Shown: piece after piece, positions 1 to 5,136 of the stretch
Position numbering within the stretch: the stretch's first letter is position 1
Layout of the letters: the number at the start of each line of letters is the position of its first letter
Assembly: GCA_947253735.1 (NCBI GenBank)
Contig: CAMYAU010000088.1
Span: forward strand, 1 to 6,086
Direction of reading: 5' to 3'
From: an uncultured Varibaculum sp.
GTDB lineage: Bacteria > Actinomycetota > Actinomycetes > Actinomycetales > Actinomycetaceae
DNA length: 6,086 bases
Notes under the pieces: model-generated
The model's database searches: none
The model's input: only the letters and a program-made list of their open reading frames with translations
Told to the model about the DNA's origin: nothing
Translations under genes and position numbers: made by a program

Positions 1-78
1 AAAGTAGCACACAATCAGCGGGGCGGCGTGATCCCACAAAATCATAGCTATTTCCGTTTCGCTCGTTTGCTTTCCATC

Positions 79-193
79 CGTCTTCTGCTGCTTTAATACT
101 CTATCGTTAACCCTGAATTTATGTACCATCTCCCGTAAATCGAGATAAGCACCGGCGTTACGGGAAAATACTAGGAGCGTCTTCTGGTGCTTT
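79..193. repeat. Imperfect 16-base direct repeat pair
   Basis: The 16-mer CGTCTTCTGCTGCTTT at 79-94 recurs as CGTCTTCTGGTGCTTT at 178-193, 15 of 16 positions identical, with copies starting 99 bases apart. CCATCC lies just left of the first copy (74-79) and its reverse complement GGATGG just right of the second (194-199). This is directly visible. Its meaning is unknown: paired operator sites, a decayed duplication or chance are all possible. Confidence 0.4.
131..165. repeat. 8-bp inverted repeat, 19-base spacer
   Basis: TCCCGTAA at 131-138 is the exact reverse complement of TTACGGGA at 158-165. On the plus strand the right arm is followed by AAATA rather than a T-run, so it does not look like an intrinsic terminator for plus-strand transcription, and the minus-strand side also lacks a T-tract. 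It could be a protein binding site or a weak RNA hairpin. Confidence 0.35.
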
Positions 194-272
194 GGATGGC
201 GCTTCCCTAAACCTTTGACCTTCTTTTCTCTGGGGCGACTAGTTAATTAAGAGTGAGGGGCGGCATTATTTG

Positions 273-306
273 GTGACGTGGTAAGGGCGATATGCGGTAC
301 TATAGT
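273..306 (+). promoter_or_regulatory. Candidate sucC promoter
   Basis: TATAGT at 301-306 matches the housekeeping -10 consensus at five of six positions, and the overlapping TACTAT at 298-303 is an alternative. The best -35-like block is GTGACG at 273-278 (four of six against TTGACA), but its spacing is long (19 bases to TACTAT, 22 to TATAGT). Transcription from TATAGT would start near 313, giving a leader of about 36 bases before sucC. The -10 lies in an 8-bp palindrome ACTATAGT (299-306). Weak -35 boxes are common in actinobacteria, so this is plausible but unproven. Confidence 0.35.
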
Positions 307-334
307 CCTATATCTTGATGTCGAGGTACCTATT

Positions 335-341
335 GAGAGGA
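335..341 (+). promoter_or_regulatory. sucC ribosome binding site (decides start)
   Basis: GAGAGGA at 335-341 is the only purine-rich Shine-Dalgarno-like block here. It is seven bases from the GTG at 349 but only one base from the GTG at 343, so it supports 349 as the start codon. Confidence 0.7.
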
Positions 342-348
342 CGTGCAA

Positions 349-1515
349 GTGGACCTTTACGAATATCAGGCTCGCAATCTATTTCAGGCGCACGGAGTTC
401 CCGTGTTGGCCGGGATTGTAGCCGAAACCCCTGAAGAAGCTCAAAAAGCTGCCGAGAAACTCGCCCACCCCCTCCTCGTGGTTAAAGCGCAGGTCAAGAC
501 GGGAGGGCGGGGAAAAGCTGGGGGAGTGAAACTCGCTCGTAGCCCTCAAGAGGCGCGCGAAAAAGCCGAAGAAATCTTAGGTCTGGATATTAAGGGACAT
601 ACTGTGCGCCAAGTGCTGATTGCCGCTGGTGCCGATATCGCTTCCGAATACTATTTCTCCATTCTGCTGGATCGTTCAAACCGCCGTCACCTGGCGATGT
701 GCTCTAAAGAAGGCGGTATGGAGATAGAGCAGCTGGCTAAGGAACGTCCAGAGGCGCTGGCGAAAGTTCCCCTTCCGGTTACTGGCATTGATGCGGATAT
801 TGCTCGCAAGATTCTTAAAGAGGCCGGTTTTGAGGATGAAGAGCTCATTAACAAGATCGTGCCGGTGTTGGAGGGGCTTTGGGATGTTTATCAGGGTGAG
901 GATGCCACTCTAGTTGAGGTTAACCCCCTGGTATCCACTGAAGAGGGCGAGATTATTGCCTTGGACGGGAAAGTTACCCTGGACGATAATGCCCGTTTCC
1001 GTCACCTCGGTCACGAGGAACTAGTGGATAAACGAACCGAAGATCCCCTGGAAGCCAAAGCCAAAGAAAAAGGCTTGAACTATGTGCATCTGGAAGGCCA
1101 GGTGGGGATTATTGGTAACGGTGCCGGCCTGGTGATGTCGACTTTGGATGTAGTTGCCTACGCCGGGGAAGAATACGGGGTGAAACCAGCGAACTTCCTT
1201 GATATTGGGGGAGGCGCCTCCGCACAGGTAATGGCCGATGGACTCGATATTATCCTGGGTGACCCCCAGGTTAAATCGGTATTCGTAAACGTATTCGGGG
1301 GGATTACCGCCTGCGACCAGGTGGCTACCGGGATTGTGAAAGCAATCGAAATCTTAGGTGATAAAGCTACGAAACCGCTGGTGGTGCGCCTAGATGGTAA
1401 TGCGGTGGCGGCCGGACGCAAGATTTTGGAAGATGCGAACCTAGAGCAGGTGACCATGGTAGAAACTATGGACGCTGGCGCCGCCCAGGCAGCTAAACTC
1501 GCTGCTGGCTGTTAA
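349..1515 (+). CDS. sucC: Succinyl-CoA synthetase (ADP-forming) subunit beta
   Basis: This is the nucleotide-binding subunit of succinyl-CoA ligase, which interconverts succinyl-CoA and succinate with substrate-level phosphorylation in the TCA cycle (cytoplasm, complex with SucD). I start it at GTG 349 rather than GTG 343: the protein then begins MDLYEYQ as in the family, has 388 residues (the same length as E. coli SucC), and the Shine-Dalgarno spacing becomes normal. The N-terminal ATP-grasp domain shows K46 and the glycine-rich block GGRGKAGGVK (52-61). The Mg-nucleotide ligands sit in VEVNPL (E190, N192) and LDGK (D206), with the same 14-residue N-to-D spacing as E. coli N199/D213. The C-terminal ligase domain has GNGAGL (256-261), FLDIGGGA (283-290) and FVNVFGGIT (312-320). 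It is followed after 29 bases by sucD and is almost certainly co-transcribed with it. ATP versus GTP preference cannot be told from sequence alone. Confidence 0.97.
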   Translation: MDLYEYQARNLFQAHGVPVLAGIVAETPEEAQKAAEKLAHPLLVVKAQVKTGGRGKAGGVKLARSPQEAREKAEEILGLDIKGHTVRQVLIAAGADIASEYYFSILLDRSNRRHLAMCSKEGGMEIEQLAKERPEALAKVPLPVTGIDADIARKILKEAGFEDEELINKIVPVLEGLWDVYQGEDATLVEVNPLVSTEEGEIIALDGKVTLDDNARFRHLGHEELVDKRTEDPLEAKAKEKGLNYVHLEGQVGIIGNGAGLVMSTLDVVAYAGEEYGVKPANFLDIGGGASAQVMADGLDIILGDPQVKSVFVNVFGGITACDQVATGIVKAIEILGDKATKPLVVRLDGNAVAAGRKILEDANLEQVTMVETMDAGAAQAAKLAAGC

Positions 1516-1531
1516 GAATCGGTAAAAGAAT

Positions 1532-1538
1532 AAGGAGA
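1532..1538 (+). promoter_or_regulatory. sucD ribosome binding site
   Basis: AAGGAGA lies in the 29-base sucC-sucD gap, with AAGGAG ending seven bases before the ATG. It is the strongest Shine-Dalgarno sequence in the window and confirms the ATG at 1545. Confidence 0.8.
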
Positions 1539-1544
1539 AACCAA

Positions 1545-2477
1545 ATGTCAGTATTCCTTGATTCCTCAGCCCGGATTGTCGTACAGGGCATGACCGGTTC
1601 CGAGGGTCGCAAACACACTCGATTAATGCTAGGGGCCGGCACCAATGTGGTAGGGGGTACCAACCCCAAGAAAGCAGGACAAACGGTCGATTTCGATATC
1701 GTCCCCCTAGGAGAAGCCGCAGAAAAGAAAGGCGTTAAAGCCGGAACGGTTTCGGTGCCGGTTTTTGGTACCGTCAAAGAAGCCATGGAAAAAGAGGACG
1801 CCAATGTTTCGGTAGTGTTTGTCCCTCCACGTTTCGCAAAAGGGGCGGTACTAGAAGCCGTAGAGGCGGGAATGCCGCTGATCGTGGTGATTACCGAGGG
1901 GATTCCGGTACAAGATTCCACCGAGTTCGTAAATGCTGCCCTGGAAAAGGGTTGCCGGATTATCGGTCCGAACTGTCCGGGGATCATTACGCCGGGACAG
2001 TCCAATGTGGGGATCACGCCCGCCGATATTACTGGTTCTGGTCCTATCGGTTTGGTATCCAAGTCCGGTACCCTGACCTACCAGATGATGTTCGAGCTGC
2101 GCGATATTGGTTTCACCACCTGTATGGGTATTGGCGGTGACCCGGTGGTGGGAACCACCCATATCGATGCGCTCGAGGCCTTTGAAAAAGATCCCGACAC
2201 CAAGGTAATCGTGATGATCGGTGAAATCGGGGGAGATGCGGAAGAACGCGCCGCCGACTATATCGCCGCTAATGTCACTAAGCCGGTGATTGCCTATGTA
2301 GCAGGCTTTACTGCTCCTAAAGGTAAAACTATGGGACATGCGGGGGCTATCGTGTCTGGCTCAGCGGGTACTGCCCAAGCCAAGAAAGAAGCTTTGGAAG
2401 CGCACGGTGTGAAAGTAGGAAAGACTCCTTCTCAGACAGCTCAGTTAGCGCGAGAGGCTTTTGAGGAACTTAGTTAA
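1545..2477 (+). CDS. sucD: Succinyl-CoA synthetase (ADP-forming) subunit alpha
   Basis: This is the CoA-binding, transiently phosphorylated subunit of succinyl-CoA ligase, working with SucC. The 310-residue product begins with the CoA-binding Rossmann domain: MSVFLDSSARIVVQGMTGSEG, written here as two parts because G15-M-T-G-S-E-G21 is the key turn. It continues with GPNCPG (141-146), typical of the family. The ligase domain carries IGEIGGDAEE with E227 and the active-site phosphohistidine H265 in MGHAGAIVSG; the 38-residue E-to-H spacing equals that of E. coli E208/H246. The protein is about 20 residues longer than E. coli SucD. The extra length appears to lie in the N-terminal half around residues 48-75, upstream of GPNCPG, as the offset to E. 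coli is already present at E227. The gene is second in a sucCD operon, with a strong Shine-Dalgarno seven bases upstream, and is followed by a hairpin terminator 50 bases after the stop. All catalytic residues are present, so it should be active. Confidence 0.97.
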   Translation: MSVFLDSSARIVVQGMTGSEGRKHTRLMLGAGTNVVGGTNPKKAGQTVDFDIVPLGEAAEKKGVKAGTVSVPVFGTVKEAMEKEDANVSVVFVPPRFAKGAVLEAVEAGMPLIVVITEGIPVQDSTEFVNAALEKGCRIIGPNCPGIITPGQSNVGITPADITGSGPIGLVSKSGTLTYQMMFELRDIGFTTCMGIGGDPVVGTTHIDALEAFEKDPDTKVIVMIGEIGGDAEERAADYIAANVTKPVIAYVAGFTAPKGKTMGHAGAIVSGSAGTAQAKKEALEAHGVKVGKTPSQTAQLAREAFEELS

Positions 2478-2527
2478 CTGACAGCAAGAGCTAACTATAA
2501 GAGCCGAATTAGTTTCCTGATAACTAA

Positions 2528-2576
2528 AAATAGGCAGCTGGGGGCGGGGTCTGGCGTTGCCCCCAGCTGCCTATTT
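2528..2576. terminator. Terminator hairpin after sucCD
   Basis: The arms 2528-2545 and 2559-2576 are exact reverse complements over 18 bases, G/C-rich in the middle (CAGCTGGGGGC against GCCCCCAGCTG), around a 13-base loop (2546-2558). The plus-strand transcript leaves the stem with UUU then GUUGU, a moderate U-tract. On the minus strand the stem is followed by a run of five Ts (2526-2530) counting stem bases. It probably ends the sucCD transcript and may block antisense transcription as well. Confidence 0.85.
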
Positions 2577-2630
2577 GTTGTCAGGCCTACCTGATCGCGG
2601 TGTGCCTAAGCGGTAAAAGAACGAAAAAGT

Positions 2631-2635
2631 GGAGA
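2631..2635 (+). promoter_or_regulatory. Ribosome binding site of the membrane protein gene (decides start)
   Basis: GGAGA is nine bases from the ATG at 2645 but abuts the ATG at 2636. This favours 2645 over 2636 and over the far-upstream GTG at 2600, which has no Shine-Dalgarno sequence. Confidence 0.6.
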
Positions 2636-2644
2636 ATGGTAGGG

Positions 2645-5002
2645 ATGTTGCGCCGACCCAAAGTTCCAAAAATTCCTCGGCAATCTGCTAACGCCAGGGA
2701 ACAATCTGCGCATACCTCCACGATAAAAACCAGCAGTTCGGCCCAGAAAATTCCGCGGAAAATAGGAGAACCGACCCCTGGGATACCCAAGAAACAAGTG
2801 GTTAAGAAACAGGTGAGTGCTGCCCAGAAACACCCGGGCATGAAGAATGGGCTTGCATTATGGGCCGGTAAACTGCGGTTGCCAGGCAAGAAAACCCGAG
2901 TAAAACCTCGCGAAACCACCGCAGAATCGGCCAGTGCCAAACCGGAAGTTAACTCCTTCGAATCACGCCCTACTTTCACCCTCAGAATCCCCCGGGGCAT
3001 TACCCGGATGGCAGCCGCCGCCCTCCTTACCTGCATAGTTCCCTGGTTTATTTTCTTGGGGGTTAGCGCAGCGGTGTATTTTTCCACTTCGGCTAACCCC
3101 TGGATGGTAGACACCCTCTGGACAGATTCTCTGGCGGTAGGATCCAGTATCTGGGCTCTCGGGTTCGCGGTTCCCCTGCGGGTCGTGTTGGGGCGGGCCG
3201 CCTCTTTATCGGTGTTCCCTCTGGGCTTGTGGATACTCTATGTGTTGCTAGGGGGACGTTTGGCGCGCGCTTTCGTCCTCGATAGTAGAGCAGTTTTATG
3301 GGTCTATCCCTTTGTGCAAGCCATAGTCGCCACCCTGGTGGGGTTGGTAGTGCGCGGAGCCTATAACCTGGGGGAACTGTTCTTGTGGTCGCTACTTCAC
3401 GGTTTCGCGGCCATTATCTATGCCTTTTATCTTTTTGATAGAGATCAGCGTCCTGCTGCTGTAAAACTTTCCCTTCTGCACCCTAAAGCGCGTCTATCAG
3501 CTGATTTTGGACGGTTTAAGCAGTGGAGTCAGGCTTTTATTATCCGTTTGCGAAAACCTGATCACGCCTACAGCCAAGATCTCGAAAACCGGCGTCTCGG
3601 TATTGACCGCGATGAACGCAGTTGGGACGGTGCAAATAGCACTTGGACGGTTCCTGGCTGGGTTATTTCGGGGCTGCGTGCCGGCTGGCAAATGTTTATG
3701 GTCTTCGGGGTTGCTACTTTAATTCTGGTGTGTGTCCAAGTATTCTCCCAGTTCGCAGCGGTAAATAAAATCTATGAACTCTACGGGGTTTCCCTGGGGG
3801 CAGGAATCCTGATCTGGGTGGCGCAACTGCTGTATCTACCCACCGTGCAAGCTTGGGCTTTAGCCTGGATTTTGGGGCCGGGATTTCAACAAGGAACCGG
3901 TACTATCCGCTCCTTAACCCAGGTGAAAACCGGTCCGATACCGGCAGTTCCCGCTTTGGGAGCGCTTCCGAGTCAAACCCCTGGGTACTGGGTATTGGCG
4001 TTAATTGCGGGGCTTAGCCTAGTGATCGGGTACCTGCTATATACCTCCATGGCGCGGGTAGATTTCTTCTCTCACGTAGCTTCTTTCCTGGTGGGATCGC
4101 TTTCCTTTACCCTATTAACCACCTGGTTCTGTTTCTTATCCTCTGGTTCCATAGGTGCGGGACGGATGGCTGTTTGGGGGCCAGAGCCGCTCACTGTTGC
4201 CGCTATGGGATTCATATTGGTCTGGCTGCCAATCTTGCTGGTAGTGACAGTTGCTCATCCTCGTTCCCGCGCCTATCTGGCAGATAATTTCTTTAGGGCT
4301 AAGAGGGCGAGCGCGCGCGTAACCCGCCAGAGCTTGGCGGTAGCGAAGGAAAAAGCAAAAGATTATCGCTCATGGAATCCTTTGAGCGCCGCTAACGCTG
4401 CTAAGAATGAGGAAGTAGCAGAAGGCGAACAGACCGCTACCGAAAAAGAAGAAAATGCAACCGAGGAAGGGGCTGCCGTTGAGCCAGCAGAGCCCTCCCT
4501 GTCTGCGGAAGGGGTAGAAACCGCAGAAATAGCCAAAACTTGCGAACTTCCGGCAACAGATTCACAAGATCTCCTCAATGATGAAGCGAGTGACAATAGG
4601 CAAGAGGCGGGGAAAACTTTTGAGGATATCCCAGAAGAGACCGAAAACGCCCTCGAGACTTCCGAAAAATCCCAAAATGACCAGGAAGTGAGGAACGTCC
4701 CCAGCCCGCAAACCCCGCAGGAAACTTTTGCGCGTTCTCGGGGAGCACTCCCGGTTGACACCGAGGAAATAAAAGATCTGGCCACTGATTGGGCAGAACG
4801 CAAAACCGATGAAGTTATCGCCAAAGAACGCCAGGAACTGGAAAAAATAAAATCTTCTGCCCAGCGGCTTTCCACAGCTGAGCTGAAGCGGCCAGCAATT
4901 AAACGCTCGATTTTTAAGCGGGGCCGTCTGCAAGTGGGCAAACCGCACCGCGACGCTGACGACACCTCCACCCAAGCCATCGAACTTCCCGACCAAGACT
5001 AA
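2645..5002 (+). CDS. DUF6350-type multi-spanning membrane protein, function unknown
   Basis: The predicted 785-residue protein sits where actinobacteria usually carry a DUF6350 membrane protein, between sucCD and the purine genes. Residues 1 to about 115 are hydrophilic and rich in K, R, P and S, with no signal peptide. About ten hydrophobic segments follow, near 123-146, 161-178, 185-205, 217-236, 244-263, 349-369, 380-410 (possibly two), 447-469, 473-503 and 515-538. After the seventh comes GPGFQQGTGT, then a proline-rich GPIPAVPALGALP stretch; I recognise this block as typical of the family. A hydrophilic loop of about 85 residues separates segments five and six. The tail (540-785) is Glu/Ala-rich at about 585-690, has a probable charged coiled coil at 706-745 and a basic patch at 748-770. 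No catalytic motif is visible and the role is unknown. I start at ATG 2645 because of the GGAGA spacing; upstream in-frame starts at 2636 and GTG 2600 are less likely. It is separated from sucD by a terminator, so it probably has its own promoter, though none is convincing. Confidence 0.88.
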   Translation: MLRRPKVPKIPRQSANAREQSAHTSTIKTSSSAQKIPRKIGEPTPGIPKKQVVKKQVSAAQKHPGMKNGLALWAGKLRLPGKKTRVKPRETTAESASAKPEVNSFESRPTFTLRIPRGITRMAAAALLTCIVPWFIFLGVSAAVYFSTSANPWMVDTLWTDSLAVGSSIWALGFAVPLRVVLGRAASLSVFPLGLWILYVLLGGRLARAFVLDSRAVLWVYPFVQAIVATLVGLVVRGAYNLGELFLWSLLHGFAAIIYAFYLFDRDQRPAAVKLSLLHPKARLSADFGRFKQWSQAFIIRLRKPDHAYSQDLENRRLGIDRDERSWDGANSTWTVPGWVISGLRAGWQMFMVFGVATLILVCVQVFSQFAAVNKIYELYGVSLGAGILIWVAQLLYLPTVQAWALAWILGPGFQQGTGTIRSLTQVKTGPIPAVPALGALPSQTPGYWVLALIAGLSLVIGYLLYTSMARVDFFSHVASFLVGSLSFTLLTTWFCFLSSGSIGAGRMAVWGPEPLTVAAMGFILVWLPILLVVTVAHPRSRAYLADNFFRAKRASARVTRQSLAVAKEKAKDYRSWNPLSAANAAKNEEVAEGEQTATEKEENATEEGAAVEPAEPSLSAEGVETAEIAKTCELPATDSQDLLNDEASDNRQEAGKTFEDIPEETENALETSEKSQNDQEVRNVPSPQTPQETFARSRGALPVDTEEIKDLATDWAERKTDEVIAKERQELEKIKSSAQRLSTAELKRPAIKRSIFKRGRLQVGKPHRDADDTSTQAIELPDQD

Positions 5003-5028
5003 CTTTCGCCGCCGAAGCCAGCAGGGTA

Positions 5029-5103
5029 GACTGGCACTAACGTGACTGGCGAAAAAAGTGGATTACCACTGGGGAACGTAAAAGGACAGTCGCTCGCCTG
5101 GGC
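5029..5103 (+). ncRNA. ZTP/ZMP riboswitch (pfl motif) upstream of purH
   Basis: All conserved blocks of the pfl RNA are present in order. CGTGACTGGCG (5041-5051) is followed by hairpin P2, GTGG-ATTA-CCAC (5058-5069). Next comes TGGGGAACG (5070-5078), a variable linker, and CGCCTGGGC (5095-5103). GGCG (5048-5051) can pair with CGCC (5095-5098), the known pseudoknot. P1 is formed by ACG/CGT (5040-5042 with 5077-5079) and, across an internal loop, GACTG (5029-5033) with CAGTC (5087-5091). P3 can form from GCTC (5092-5095) and GGGC (5100-5103) with one G-U pair. This RNA class binds ZTP and ZMP (AICAR) and normally raises expression of folate and purine genes, including purH. Here it ends 33 bases before the purH start. 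I see no T-run terminator downstream, so control is more likely at translation. Confidence 0.93.
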
Positions 5104-5120
5104 TGGACAAAGAATGCAAC

Positions 5121-5127
5121 AAAAGGA
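5121..5127 (+). promoter_or_regulatory. purH ribosome binding site
   Basis: AAAAGGA is nine bases before the ATG at 5137 and 18 bases past the end of the riboswitch aptamer. It overlaps a GGATCC palindrome (5125-5130). It fixes the purH start and is a likely target of riboswitch control. Confidence 0.7.
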
Positions 5128-5136
5128 TCCCGCGTC

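Larger units (their letters stand above)
1..334. other. Upstream intergenic region without a supported gene
   Basis: No reading frame here resembles a known protein. The plus-strand frame open at position 1 stops at 94-96 and the other two plus frames stop sooner. On the minus strand a frame is open from a possible ATG at 129-127 out through the left edge (43 codons), but it has no well-spaced ribosome binding site and no recognisable motif, so I do not call it. The region is visibly AT-richer than the genes that follow. It carries a 16-base imperfect direct repeat (79-94 and 178-193), an 8-bp inverted repeat (131-138 and 158-165), a TTAATTAA palindrome (243-250) and a probable sucC promoter near 301. 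It may be the leader of sucC plus the spacer to a gene outside the window. Confidence 0.6.

Noticed and set aside
1..129. Minus-strand reading frame open at the left edge, starting at a possible ATG (129-127)
   Set aside because: Only 43 codons, no recognisable motif, and the purine block upstream is directly against the ATG. An open frame of this length is not unusual by chance.
238..250. Overlapping ACTAGT and TTAATTAA, like a cloning junction
   Set aside because: No vector-like sequence surrounds them, and AT-rich palindromes occur naturally in a spacer such as this.
1493..2062. 189-residue minus-strand frame opposite sucD
   Set aside because: It is antisense to a clearly conserved sucD, and its composition reflects the codon pattern of the real gene.
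2596..2644. Longer membrane protein start at GTG 2600
   Set aside because: No Shine-Dalgarno sequence precedes it, whereas GGAGA is well spaced for ATG 2645.
2587..3114. 175-residue minus-strand frame opposite the membrane protein gene start
   Set aside because: It is antisense to the N-terminal coding region of the plus-strand gene, has no family motif, and its far end runs to the terminator.
4363..4980. 205-residue Ser/Ala-rich minus-strand frame
   Set aside because: It mirrors the Glu/Ala-rich tail of the plus-strand membrane protein; GAA/GCA-rich coding gives Ser-rich antisense frames without stops.
5027..5032. TAGACT as a -10 box for a purH promoter
   Set aside because: The region 17 bases upstream has no -35 match, and a start from here would lose the outer P1 strand of the riboswitch.
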